Shown here piece after piece: positions 18,614-27,251 of a DNA stretch of 64,000 bases. The notes beneath the pieces were generated by a model, which ran no database searches, was not told the origin of the DNA, and was given only the letters and a program-made list of their open reading frames with translations. The translations under genes and the position numbers were made by a program. Where the stretch lies: contig NZ_JAMLJJ010000001.1 in NCBI RefSeq assembly GCF_023736155.1, positions 496,001-560,000 of the forward strand, given 5' to 3'. This DNA comes from Larsenimonas salina (GTDB taxonomy: Bacteria > Pseudomonadota > Gammaproteobacteria > Pseudomonadales > Halomonadaceae). The first letter of the stretch is position 1. The number at the start of each line of letters is the position of its first letter.

Positions 18614-19651
18614 TCATTCCTGTACTCTTGGCGCTTCGCCGGCCATGCGCGACGGCGGCGGGAGCTCGAAATGGGTGTACGCCAAACGGGTCACCATGCG
18701 CCCGCGCGCGGTTCTGAGCATGAACCCCTGCTGAATCAGATAGGGCTCGAGCACATCCTCGATGGTGTCACGCTCTTCGCTGATGGCCGCCGCAAGACTC
18801 TCGACCCCGACCGGTCCGCCGTCGAACTTATCGATCATGGCCAGAAGAAGCCGTCGGTCCATGTGATCCAATCCATGACGGTCGACGTGCAGCATGTTCA
18901 GCGCAATATCGGCAATCTCGGCGGTCAGCCGGCCATCGCCCTTGACCTCGGCCACATCTCGCACCCGACGAAGCAGCCGATTGGCGATACGGGGCGTACC
19001 TCGTGAGCGCCGTGCAATCTCAAGTGCCCCTTCGGGCTCGCTCTCAAGGCCCAGAAGCCTTGCCGAGCGCGTAACGATCTGGCTCAGCTCATCAATCTGA
19101 TAGAACTCGAGGCGCTGGACGATGCCGAAACGGTCTCTCAGCGGCGAGGTCAAAAGCCCCGCGCGGGTGGTTGCGCCGACGAGAGTAAAGCGCGGCAGAT
19201 CAATCTTGATCGATCGCGCCGCCGGCCCTTCACCGATCATGATGTCGAGCTGAAAATCCTCCATGGCGGGATAGAGAATTTCCTCGATGTTGGCTGACAT
19301 GCGGTGAATTTCATCGATAAACAGTACATCGCCTTTGCTCAGGCTTGTAAGAAGGGCTGCGAGATCACCGGCCTTTTCGAGCACGGGTCCGGAGGTGGCC
19401 GTCAGCTCGCTGCCCATTTCGGTGGCGATGATGTTGGCAAGCGTGGTCTTGCCAAGCCCCGGTGGGCCAAATACCAGGGTGTGATCGAGTGCATCGCCGC
19501 GCTGTCTAGCCGCGGTAATGAAAATATCGAGCTGGTCGCGGACCTGGCGCTGGCCGATGTAATCGCACAGGCGCTTGGGTCGAATGGCCGAATCGGCGCG
19601 CTCTTCGTGGCTGTCGGTTTTGGGACTGATCAAGCGATCGGATTCAATCAT
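18614..19651 (-). CDS. ruvB: Holliday junction branch migration ATPase RuvB
   Basis: A 345-residue AAA+ ATPase. Walker [11 protein letters not shown] (about 63-72), Walker B FIDEIHR (about 114-120), the GATTRAGLL sensor segment and a C-terminal winged helix (about 265-335) that begins near LDHMDRRLL and contains the [10 protein letters not shown] helix. Hexameric RuvB drives branch migration with RuvA. The ruvA stop is 1 base upstream and ybgC starts 1 base downstream, so the genes are tightly co-translated. Confidence 0.97.
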   Translation of the reverse strand: MIESDRLISPKTDSHEERADSAIRPKRLCDYIGQRQVRDQLDIFITAARQRGDALDHTLVFGPPGLGKTTLANIIATEMGSELTATSGPVLEKAGDLAALLTSLSKGDVLFIDEIHRMSANIEEILYPAMEDFQLDIMIGEGPAARSIKIDLPRFTLVGATTRAGLLTSPLRDRFGIVQRLEFYQIDELSQIVTRSARLLGLESEPEGALEIARRSRGTPRIANRLLRRVRDVAEVKGDGRLTAEIADIALNMLHVDRHGLDHMDRRLLLAMIDKFDGGPVGVESLAAAISEERDTIEDVLEPYLIQQGFMLRTARGRMVTRLAYTHFELPPPSRMAGEAPRVQE

Positions 19652-19652
19652 C

Positions 19653-20273
19653 TCAGCGCCCTACTCCCATCTTGCGTGTCAGCGCCGCCTTAATGATGGC
19701 CTCGGTCGGCTGTTCGGTGTCGATATCGGCCAGCATCTTGGCGGCTTCAGTCGGTTTGTAGCCAAGCGCGACCAGCGCCGACTCGGAATCGGCGTAATTG
19801 TCCTGTCGGGCTGGCGCCGCTGCACTGCTCGCGGTGGCGTCGTCGCTGTATAAATCGTGGGTCGTGGTCCATTTGCTCAGACGGTCGCGCAGCTCGATGA
19901 TCAATCGATCAGCGGTTTTCTTGCCAACGCCCGGCAGACGCGTAAGCGCCTTACTGTCTTCATTCATCACGCAGCGAATCAGGACATCCTTCTCCATGCC
20001 GGAAAGGATTGCCAGGGCAAGCCGGGGGCCAACGCCTGAGATTCGAATCAGCTCGCGAAAGAGCTGCCGCTCTTCTTCATGGAAAAAGCCATAAAGCAGA
20101 TGGGCGTCTTCCCGTACGGCCAAATGGGTATAAAGCAACGCCATCTGCCCGGGTTCGGGCATGTGAATGAGCGTAGTCATGGAGGCTTCGAGTTCGTAAC
20201 CGACGCCATGTACGTCGATCACAACCAGCGGCGGGCGCTTTTCGAGTATGGTTCCGTACAGGCGACCAATCAT
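19653..20273 (-). CDS. ruvA: Holliday junction DNA helicase subunit RuvA
   Basis: A 206-residue protein starting [12 protein letters not shown], like other RuvA proteins; an in-frame TTG five codons upstream (20288) has no ribosome-binding site and is rejected. It has an OB-fold domain I (1-62), two helix-hairpin-helix motifs in domain II ([13 protein letters not shown] and [12 protein letters not shown]) and domain III (about 155-206) that contacts RuvB. It binds four-way junctions as a tetramer. A near match to an SOS box upstream fails on spacing (see rejected items). Confidence 0.96.
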   Translation of the reverse strand: MIGRLYGTILEKRPPLVVIDVHGVGYELEASMTTLIHMPEPGQMALLYTHLAVREDAHLLYGFFHEEERQLFRELIRISGVGPRLALAILSGMEKDVLIRCVMNEDSKALTRLPGVGKKTADRLIIELRDRLSKWTTTHDLYSDDATASSAAAPARQDNYADSESALVALGYKPTEAAKMLADIDTEQPTEAIIKAALTRKMGVGR

Positions 20274-20379
20274 GAGATGAGATTCCAACGCTTGGCTTGC
20301 AAACGGCCACTATACTTGCGCCCCTGACGATTGACCAGAGAGGCTGCGTTACGGTTGGTAGTTGGTTGAAAACAGGCCG

Positions 20380-20916
20380 TTAGACCGAAAATTGACGCCA
20401 GCTCTTGCGCCCGCTGCTGCGTCGCTTCTGACTGTGGGAGCGCCCCGAGACACCGCGGCAGGCGTAATGGTGGGTCAATGCGATGGCGAGCGCATCAGAG
20501 GCGTCGCTTTGCAGCGGTCCGTCAATGCCAAGCGTCAGCGTGACCATTTGTTGAACCTGGTGCTTGTCGGCGTTGCCATGACCGGCCACGGTCTGCTTGA
20601 TGTGGCGGGCCGCGTACTCGGCAACCTCAAGCCCATGATTGGCGCCACAGACAATGGCTGCGCCTCTGGCCTGGCCGAGCTTCAGCGCGGAGTCGGCGTT
20701 CTTTGACATGAACACCTGCTCGATGGCGAGTTCTGCCGGGCGGTGACGGGCGATCAGCTCACTGACGCCTGCGTAGATTTGTGCAAGTTTTTGGGGAAGG
20801 TCTGATGCCGTGATGCGAATACAGCCGCTGTCCATATAGCGAATCTGGCCGTCCGTAATATCGATCACCCCAAAGCCTGTGCGGATGGAACCTGGGTCGA
20901 TGCCAAGAATGATCAT
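20380..20916 (-). CDS. ruvC: Crossover junction endodeoxyribonuclease RuvC
   Basis: A 178-residue resolvase with the RNase-H-like fold. The catalytic acidic residues are visible in GIDPGS (Asp7), ELAIEQ (Glu in the second strand) and the C-terminal [13 protein letters not shown]. It cuts Holliday junctions produced by RuvAB. The start has GAGGG upstream (GGAAGAGGGCAACC). A 91-base gap separates it from ruvA and a 100-base gap from aspS. The usual yebC gene between aspS and ruvC is missing here. Confidence 0.96.
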   Translation of the reverse strand: MIILGIDPGSIRTGFGVIDITDGQIRYMDSGCIRITASDLPQKLAQIYAGVSELIARHRPAELAIEQVFMSKNADSALKLGQARGAAIVCGANHGLEVAEYAARHIKQTVAGHGNADKHQVQQMVTLTLGIDGPLQSDASDALAIALTHHYACRGVSGRSHSQKRRSSGRKSWRQFSV

Positions 20917-20985
20917 GGTTGCCCTCTTCCTTTGGACCTGGATGCGTTTGGGACCAACCCTGTAAAGGGGGACGCATGAATGGGA

Positions 20986-21009
20986 AAGGGCCGCACTGTG
21001 GCGGCCCTT
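20986..21009 (-). terminator. GC-rich hairpin after aspS
   Basis: AAGGGCCGC and GCGGCCCTT form a 9-bp perfect stem with a 6-base loop, 8 bases past the aspS stop. No strong T run follows on the minus strand, so it may be a weak terminator or an attenuating/stabilising hairpin before ruvC. Confidence 0.6.
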
Positions 21010-21016
21010 GTCTTGA

Positions 21017-22783
21017 TCATTCGCTGGCTTTTGCCTTCAGGCGAATGTTGAGTTCCTTGAGCTGCTGGGAAGACACATCCCCTGGCGCATCGGTCATCAT
21101 GCAGGCCGCACTCTGGGTTTTCGGGAATGCGATCACATCACGGATGGTACGCCCACCGGTCATCAGCATGACAAGCCGGTCGAGGCCGAAGGCCAGACCA
21201 CCGTGGGGCGGCGCGCCGAATTGAAGTGCGTCCAGCAGGAAGCCGAATTTTTCAGTGGCTTCCTCTTCACCGATACCAAGCACCTCAAAGACCGCTCGCT
21301 GCATATCCTGATTGTGGATACGGATCGAGCCGCCGCCGAGTTCGGTGCCGTTCAAGACCATGTCGTAGGCACGCGACAGGGCCTTCTCCGGTGCGGCCTT
21401 GAGCTCGTCAGCGCTGCAGGACGGTGCGGTAAACGGATGGTGAAGCGCGCTCAGGCGGCCACTGTCTTCACGCTCGAACATCGGGAAATCGACGACCCAC
21501 AGCGGTGCCCACTCGCTGGTGTAAAGCTCAAGGTCTTCACCGAGTTTAACGCGCAGCGCACCGAGCGCTTCCGAGACGATCTTGGCGGTATCGGCACCAA
21601 AGAACACGATGTCGCCATCTTCAGCGCCTACGCGGTCGAGTACGTCACCGACGACGTTTTCCATGAACTTGACGATGGGTGACTGCAGCCCCTCAAGGCC
21701 GCTGGCGCGATCATTGACCTTGATGTAGGCAAGGCCACGCGCGCCGTAGATGCCCACGAACTTGGTATATTCGTCGATCTCCTTGCGGGTGAGCTTGGCG
21801 CCATTGGGCACACGAAGCGCCGTCACGCGGCCGTTTTCATCGTTGGCCGGGCCCGAGAACACCTTGAAGTCGACGTCTTTCAGGAGATCGTCGACATCAA
21901 CCAGCTCAAGCGGGATGCGAAGGTCCGGCTTATCGGAGCCAAAGCGGCGCATGGCATCGGCGTAGGTCATCTGCGGGAAGGCAGGAAGCGTTACATCAAG
22001 CACATCGCTGAAGAGCTGACGAATCATCTCCTCGGTCAGGCCCATGATGTCGTTTTCGTCGACGAATGAGGCCTCGAGGTCGATCTGGGTAAATTCCGGC
22101 TGACGATCGGCGCGCAGGTCCTCGTCGCGGAAACACTTGGCGATCTGATAATAGCGGTCGAAGCCGGACACCATCAGAAGCTGCTTGAAGAGCTGTGGCG
22201 ATTGCGGGAGCGCAAAGAACTGACCGCCGTGGGTTCGACTCGGTACCAGATAATCCCGCGCGCCTTCCGGCGTTGCACGCGTAAGGATCGGTGTTTCGAC
22301 GTCGAGAAAGTCGTTGCCTTCAAGATAGGCACGAACGCTGTGCGTAATGCGTGAGCGCAGCTTGAAACGCTCGATCATTTCAGGACGACGCAGATCGATG
22401 TAGCGGTACTTGAGACGGGTCTCTTCCCCGACCTTGCCGTGCTCGTCGAGCTGGAACGGCGGCGTGGCTGCAGCGTTCAGGACTTCAACGTCATGGGCGA
22501 GCACTTCGATCAGACCGGTTGGCATGTTCGAATTTTGTGTGCCTTCCGGGCGAAGACGAATGCGGCCCTTGATGCGCAGCACATACTCGCTTCGCGCCTT
22601 GTCCGCCTGTTCGAACGCATTGGGGGTGTCGGGATCGACGACCACCTGGGCCACGCCTTCGCGGTCGCGCATATCAAGAAAGATCACGCCCCCGTGGTCG
22701 CGGCGGCGATGCACCCAACCACATAGGGTAACGTCGTGATCTACCAGGGTTTCGTTCAATTGGCCGCAATAATGGCTGCGCAT
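21017..22783 (-). CDS. aspS: Aspartyl-tRNA synthetase
   Basis: A 588-residue bacterial-type class IIb synthetase: N-terminal OB-fold anticodon-binding domain (about 1-105, with [15 protein letters not shown]), catalytic core with motif 2 [18 protein letters not shown] (about 215-233) and motif 3 [12 protein letters not shown] (about 528-539), plus the bacterial GAD insertion (about 310-420). It charges tRNA-Asp in the cytosol. Length is normal. Whether it also charges tRNA-Asn cannot be told by eye. Confidence 0.97.
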   Translation of the reverse strand: MRSHYCGQLNETLVDHDVTLCGWVHRRRDHGGVIFLDMRDREGVAQVVVDPDTPNAFEQADKARSEYVLRIKGRIRLRPEGTQNSNMPTGLIEVLAHDVEVLNAAATPPFQLDEHGKVGEETRLKYRYIDLRRPEMIERFKLRSRITHSVRAYLEGNDFLDVETPILTRATPEGARDYLVPSRTHGGQFFALPQSPQLFKQLLMVSGFDRYYQIAKCFRDEDLRADRQPEFTQIDLEASFVDENDIMGLTEEMIRQLFSDVLDVTLPAFPQMTYADAMRRFGSDKPDLRIPLELVDVDDLLKDVDFKVFSGPANDENGRVTALRVPNGAKLTRKEIDEYTKFVGIYGARGLAYIKVNDRASGLEGLQSPIVKFMENVVGDVLDRVGAEDGDIVFFGADTAKIVSEALGALRVKLGEDLELYTSEWAPLWVVDFPMFEREDSGRLSALHHPFTAPSCSADELKAAPEKALSRAYDMVLNGTELGGGSIRIHNQDMQRAVFEVLGIGEEEATEKFGFLLDALQFGAPPHGGLAFGLDRLVMLMTGGRTIRDVIAFPKTQSAACMMTDAPGDVSSQQLKELNIRLKAKASE

Positions 22784-22823
22784 GCTAAATCAATCCCGTC
22801 ATGTTGTTTGATGGAAAATGGAA

Positions 22824-22854
22824 ACGGCTCGCTTGTTGATGCAAGCAGAGCCGT
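22824..22854 (-). terminator. Terminator after the fmdB-like gene
   Basis: ACGGCTC and GAGCCGT, extended by GCTTG/CAAGC with one bulge, form a long hairpin. On the minus strand it is followed by TTTCCATTTTCC. It separates the zinc-ribbon gene from aspS. Confidence 0.75.
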
Positions 22855-22882
22855 GAAATGTCAGATCGACATGAGTGTCGGA

Positions 22883-23140
22883 TCAGTTTGACGAGGTGCT
22901 TGAGTCGCTCGCCTTTGGTGCGGTCGACGTGTCGCCATTGGCCAGATTCTTCTTGGCGCCGGATTTGAAATCGGTTTCGTACCAGCCGCCTCCGGCCAGT
23001 CTGAATCCAGCGGCAGATACGAGCCGCGTCAATGCTTGTTCATCGCAGGCCGGGCACTGCGTCAGTGGTTCGGCGCTGATTTTTTGCAGTTTCTCGAGGC
23101 GCTGACCGCACGCCTTGCATTGGTATTCGTAGATGGGCAT
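22883..23140 (-). CDS. FmdB-family zinc-ribbon protein
   Basis: An 85-residue protein starting MPIYEYQCKACG with a second CPAC pair at about residues 34-37, making a four-Cys zinc ribbon (CxxC...CxxC) of the FmdB putative regulatory family. The C-terminal third is Ser/Thr/Asp-rich and probably disordered. This small gene sits upstream of aspS in many gammaproteobacteria; the family function is unknown. A terminator follows it, so it may be transcribed mostly on its own. Confidence 0.88.
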   Translation of the reverse strand: MPIYEYQCKACGQRLEKLQKISAEPLTQCPACDEQALTRLVSAAGFRLAGGGWYETDFKSGAKKNLANGDTSTAPKASDSSTSSN

Positions 23141-23334
23141 GTTAGTTGATCCTAAAAATGGCGATCTCTAACGAATCGCGACGACTCTACCACCCAAGCG
23201 GTGGCGTCCAGCGCTGATATCGGGACTAGATGTTTCAAACTCAAGTCGCTACAGCAACAATGCCAACCGGCGCCCTATTATAGCGCGGCTTCAACCTTAT
23301 GGGGCAACCCGGATTACATCGAGATGGAGCTTTC

Positions 23335-24273
23335 ATGAACGCAGTGCTTCTAGACACTGACTCACTGGGCAGTGGTTTGGATTTTTCAGAGCTCGAGCGC
23401 GTGCTGCCGAACATCGTCTACCACGGCATGACCGAAAAAAACGACGTTATGGCTCGAGTTGAGCACGCTGACGTCGTCTTAACCAATAAGGTCATGATCG
23501 ATGCCGAGACGATGGCCGCGGCCAAAAATCTCAAGCTGATCTGTGTTTTGGCGACCGGCACCAATAACGTTGATCTCGAGGCGGCCCGCACGCGTGGCAT
23601 CGAGGTTCGAAACGTGACCAACTACGGCACCGCATCGGTTGCGCAGCATACCTTGATGATGATGCTGGCTTTGGCAACGAAACTGCCAAGTTACCAGCAG
23701 GATGTACGTCAGGGCGCCTGGGAAGAAAGTCCATTTTTCTGCTTGCTCGGCCACCCTGTCACCCAGCTTGCCGGCAAGACGCTGGTGATCGTCGGTTCGG
23801 GCACGCTCGGCAAACACGTCGCGCGCCTTGCCGAGGCCTTCGATATGCATGTGCATTTCAGTGCCCGCCCCGGCTCGACGGATGACGCTCGCCCGTCACT
23901 CATGATGCTACTGCCGTCTGCAGATGTCGTCTCGCTCCACTGCCCGTTGACTACGAAGACCAAGCATCTGATTGATGATGCGGCGCTCAAGGCAATGAAG
24001 CCAGAGGCGTTTTTGGTGAACTGCGCGCGCGGTGGTGTTATCGATGAGAAGGCAGCCTTGAGCGCCCTGCGCGAGAAGCGCATTGCCGGGCTTGCGGTGG
24101 ATGTTCTCCCTGAAGAGCCGCCAAGAGAAGGCCATGATGTGTTGCAGGCCCTTCGTGATGAGCCTTCACTTAACCTGATCGTGACACCCCACAGCGCCTG
24201 GGCTTCTCACGAGGCGCGTCAGACCATTGTTGAGCTGACCGCCAAAAACGTGATTGAGGTGCTCAAGCAATAA
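23335..24273 (+). CDS. D-2-hydroxyacid dehydrogenase (glycerate/hydroxypyruvate reductase type)
   Basis: A 312-residue NAD(P)-dependent dehydrogenase. The nucleotide-binding motif is VGSGTLGKHVARLA (about 151-164). The catalytic triad is in NCARGGVID (Arg), VLPEEPP (Glu) and TPHSAW (His). The conserved GTNNVDLEAARTRGIEVRNV-type substrate segment is at about 80-99. The start at 23335 has GGAG 5 bases upstream; an in-frame extension to 23299 lacks a site. Within the family it looks most like hydroxypyruvate/glycerate dehydrogenase (HprA-like); the substrate cannot be fixed by eye. It is convergent with corA with only 5 bases between them. Confidence 0.88.
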   Translation: MNAVLLDTDSLGSGLDFSELERVLPNIVYHGMTEKNDVMARVEHADVVLTNKVMIDAETMAAAKNLKLICVLATGTNNVDLEAARTRGIEVRNVTNYGTASVAQHTLMMMLALATKLPSYQQDVRQGAWEESPFFCLLGHPVTQLAGKTLVIVGSGTLGKHVARLAEAFDMHVHFSARPGSTDDARPSLMMLLPSADVVSLHCPLTTKTKHLIDDAALKAMKPEAFLVNCARGGVIDEKAALSALREKRIAGLAVDVLPEEPPREGHDVLQALRDEPSLNLIVTPHSAWASHEARQTIVELTAKNVIEVLKQ

Positions 24274-24278
24274 CCGGT

Positions 24279-25229
24279 TTAAAGCCAGCGCTTCCACTTG
24301 AAAAACGAATAGGTGCCAAGCGCTGACAGACACATCATGCCAAGGGCCATGGGGTAGCCAAGGGCCAGATTAAGCTCCGGCATGAACTGAAAGTTCATGC
24401 CGTAAATGCTTGCGATCAAGGTTGGCGGCATGAACACCACTGCGGCTACCGAGAAGATCTTGATGATTCGGCTCTGGTCCATGTTGGTGAAGCCCATGGC
24501 CACATCGAGCAGAAACTTGATCTTTTCGAAGATAAAGGCGGTGTGTGGATGCAACGAGTCGATATCTCGCAACATGTTGGTGATTTCATCGCGCCGGGTT
24601 TGCCCCTGCGCCTGGTCACCGGCGTGACGCATCATGTTACGCAGTGCCCGCTGGGTATCCAGAAGCGATAATCGAACGGTGTCGTTGTACCCCTCTTGCA
24701 TCAGCAGATCCTTCAACGTGTCCTCGAGCGCGTCGGGCGTCATCGCCTGATCGCTGATGCGCTCCAGTGTGGCGTAGATATCCTCGATCTGGTCGGCCAG
24801 ATAGTCGATTTTCATCTCCATCAATGCCAAAAAGATTGCCCAGGGTGACTGTGGGCGCAGACGTTGACGGCGAAGATGGTTCCGAAACAGACGCAACATT
24901 CCGGTCTCTTCGGTTCGAAGCGTGACTAGAAGCGTTTCCGAGAGATGAAATGAGACGTTGATGCCTTTCGCTTCTCGCTTTTGCCGATGAGGGAACAGCG
25001 ATGTAACCCGGATACCATCGCTATTGATCTGAAAGCGTGACGACGACTCGATTTCATCGAGGTCATCAAGGGTTGGCAGTTCCTTGTTGAACAGTGTCTG
25101 AAGCCACTCATGTTCGTTTTGATCCGGCTGACAGGCATCGATCCATAGACTGTGTTCCGGGAGTTTCTCTTCTGGAAGCTGTTCGAGGGTGCGTAGTCGT
25201 TCACCGTCGTTGTAATAAATCGTTATCAT
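24279..25229 (-). CDS. corA: CorA-family magnesium/divalent cation channel
   Basis: A 316-residue protein: a long cytoplasmic alpha/beta funnel domain (about 1-250) and two C-terminal membrane helices (about 257-276 and 288-308). The signature YGMNF at the end of the first helix is present, followed by the acidic/polar loop QFMPELNL. It forms pentameric channels for Mg2+ and related ions. The ATG at 25229 is chosen, with GAGG 6 bases upstream; a TTG four codons earlier is possible. A repeated AT-rich 14-mer lies 16 bases upstream (see findings). Confidence 0.92.
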   Translation of the reverse strand: MITIYYNDGERLRTLEQLPEEKLPEHSLWIDACQPDQNEHEWLQTLFNKELPTLDDLDEIESSSRFQINSDGIRVTSLFPHRQKREAKGINVSFHLSETLLVTLRTEETGMLRLFRNHLRRQRLRPQSPWAIFLALMEMKIDYLADQIEDIYATLERISDQAMTPDALEDTLKDLLMQEGYNDTVRLSLLDTQRALRNMMRHAGDQAQGQTRRDEITNMLRDIDSLHPHTAFIFEKIKFLLDVAMGFTNMDQSRIIKIFSVAAVVFMPPTLIASIYGMNFQFMPELNLALGYPMALGMMCLSALGTYSFFKWKRWL

Positions 25230-25394
25230 TTTATTCCTCAATAGATATAACGGTATAAATATATCTATCTGATATCATGGCCCAATCACGACATCACCGG
25301 CCTTTCCAAATATAGTGCATTGATATGAAGTACTTGCGTTTATAACAATGAAAAGAGAAGGTGTTGTGACTCGATAAACACTACAGGACATATC

Positions 25395-26342
25395 ATGACA
25401 ACTACTCCCATTATTTTCGACACGGACCCAGGCGTTGATGATGCACAGGCGATTGCACTGATTCTTGCGGACCCGGCCATCGAGGTCGTTGGCATGACGA
25501 CCACCTACGGTAATGTCCCGGTCGAAACCGCAACATCCAATGCTCTACTCTTGACCGAGCTGGCCGGCCAGACTATTCCGGTCGCACAGGGCGCGGCACG
25601 ACCGCTCAGCAAGACACCCAACCCCTTCCCAACCTTCGTTCATGGCGTCAATGGCCTTGGGGACATCGACCTGCCCTCACCCAAAACACAGGCTGTCGAT
25701 CAGACCGCTGCGCAGTTTCTGGTTGAAAAGACCAAGGAGCGTCCGGGTGAACTAACGCTTGTAGCCGTCGGCCCGCTGGGCAATCTCGCAGCAGCACTTC
25801 AGATCGACCCCAACATCGTCGACCGCGTCAAACAGGTTGTCATCATGGGGGGTAGCGTCAAGCAAGGTGGCAACGTAACGCCTGTGGCAGAAGCCAACAT
25901 CTACTCAGACCCCCACGCGGCGCAGCGGGTATTCAACGCCGGCTGGCCCGTCGTGATGGTAGGCCTCGATGTGACTCACAAGACTCATCTAAGCCCTGAT
26001 CGCATGGCGCGAATTCAGGCCGCTCAAGGCGAACTTGGCCGTGTACTCGGTGAAAGCTATGGGTTCTATGCCGACTTCTATCGCAAGGCGCTGGGCATTG
26101 ATGGCTGCTGCCCTCACGACAGCTGCGCGGTTGCCTGGCTCAAGAAACCGGAATTGTTCAAGACCGTTCGTGGCCACCTGAATGTCGTGACCGAAGGCCT
26201 TGCTCAAGGACAGACCGTGTTCGCCCCCGAGGAAGCAACATTCGCTGAGCCGCGCTGGTCTCAGACGCCGTTGATCGATGTCTGCATGGACATTGATGGT
26301 GACGCGGTTTCCCAGTGGATCGAGGACGCCCTGACCATCTGA
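25395..26342 (+). CDS. Inosine/uridine-preferring nucleoside hydrolase
   Basis: A 315-residue calcium-dependent N-ribohydrolase. The metal-binding signature DTDPGVDDAQA is at residues 9-19 and the active-site His/Asp segment CPHDSCAVAW is at about 238-247. MGGSVKQGGNVTPVAEANIYSDP is the typical central block. It hydrolyses ribonucleosides to base and ribose in salvage. The exact substrate range is not readable from sequence. It stands alone: divergent from corA and followed by a strong terminator. Confidence 0.92.
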   Translation: MTTTPIIFDTDPGVDDAQAIALILADPAIEVVGMTTTYGNVPVETATSNALLLTELAGQTIPVAQGAARPLSKTPNPFPTFVHGVNGLGDIDLPSPKTQAVDQTAAQFLVEKTKERPGELTLVAVGPLGNLAAALQIDPNIVDRVKQVVIMGGSVKQGGNVTPVAEANIYSDPHAAQRVFNAGWPVVMVGLDVTHKTHLSPDRMARIQAAQGELGRVLGESYGFYADFYRKALGIDGCCPHDSCAVAWLKKPELFKTVRGHLNVVTEGLAQGQTVFAPEEATFAEPRWSQTPLIDVCMDIDGDAVSQWIEDALTI

Positions 26343-26368
26343 CCCCCCGTTTATTTTCGAGTTTCATC

Positions 26369-26400
26369 AAGAGCATTGGCGCAATCGTCAGTGCTCTTTT
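26369..26400 (+). terminator. Terminator after nucleoside hydrolase
   Basis: A 13-bp stem (26369-26381 with 26386-26398, two G-U pairs), loop CAAT and a TTTT tail, 27 bases past the stop. It separates this gene from the trehalose operon. Confidence 0.85.
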
Positions 26401-26486
26401 AGTCTTAAGCTCATGCTAATCATGTTCGTTCACGGTCATTGGTCTGCCCTGGTCGTGCACGATTTACCCCAGGAGACGTAGTTCCA

Positions 26487-27245
26487 ATGGATGCCGCTTC
26501 ACTGCCCGCGCCCCCCTGCCTGAATCTTGAGGAGCAAGCCTGGGCCTTGTTTCTCGACCTCGACGGTACGCTCGCGCCATTGCAGGATCATCCAGACGAT
26601 GTCGTCCTGTCGGAAGAGCTTCTGGACGTCCTTACTCAACTCAGCACCCGACTGAACGGCGCGGTTGCGATTGTCAGCGGGCGCGCCATCGCAAACCTTG
26701 ATGGGCTGATTTCACCGGTGGAACTGGCACTTGCCGGTCAGCACGGCGCGGAGCGACGTACTGTTGACGGGACGTATCATGCCGCCGAACAAAATGCGTT
26801 GATGACTGACATCAAGCACGCCCTTCAAACCTTCGTTTCAACCCATGAAGGGCTGGGACTTGAGGACAAGGGCGCAAGCCTTGCGCTCCATTACCGAAAC
26901 GCACCGCATCATGAAGATGCTCTCAGAGCGCAGATAAGGAAATTGCTCGAAGACTGCGAGGGCGTGGTCAGCGCCCACGACGGAAAGTGCGTGATCGAAT
27001 TGCGCACGGGTACCGCTCACAAGGGCCACGCCATCAAGGCCTTCATGCAGGAACCCCCTTTTGAGGATCGAACACCGATTTTTCTGGGCGATGATGTGAC
27101 CGACGAGGACGGCTTCAAAACCGTCAATCACGTAAACGGGCTGAGCATTAAAGTCGGCACTGGCGACACCACCGCCCGTTACCGATTAGAAGGTCCCGAA
27201 ACGGTTATTGAGTGGCTGATGACGTCACTGAACTCACACAGGTAA
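26487..27245 (+). CDS. otsB: Trehalose-6-phosphate phosphatase
   Basis: A 252-residue HAD-superfamily phosphatase that removes phosphate from trehalose-6-phosphate. Motif I is DLDGTLAPL with the nucleophilic Asp (about residue 24), and motif IV is LGDDVTDEDGF (about 208-218); SGRAIANLD and GQHGAERR are family blocks. The start at 26487 is favoured by AGGAG 11 bases upstream; an upstream in-frame start at 26439 is unsupported. It leads an otsB-GH15-otsA operon, with 6 bases before the next gene. Trehalose is an osmolyte and general protectant. Confidence 0.94.
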   Translation: MDAASLPAPPCLNLEEQAWALFLDLDGTLAPLQDHPDDVVLSEELLDVLTQLSTRLNGAVAIVSGRAIANLDGLISPVELALAGQHGAERRTVDGTYHAAEQNALMTDIKHALQTFVSTHEGLGLEDKGASLALHYRNAPHHEDALRAQIRKLLEDCEGVVSAHDGKCVIELRTGTAHKGHAIKAFMQEPPFEDRTPIFLGDDVTDEDGFKTVNHVNGLSIKVGTGDTTARYRLEGPETVIEWLMTSLNSHR

Positions 27246-27251
27246 TGTGTC

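Noticed and set aside
20328-20345. LexA-like CTG...CAG upstream of ruvA
   Set aside because: The spacer is 9 bases instead of 10 and the core is not AT-alternating.
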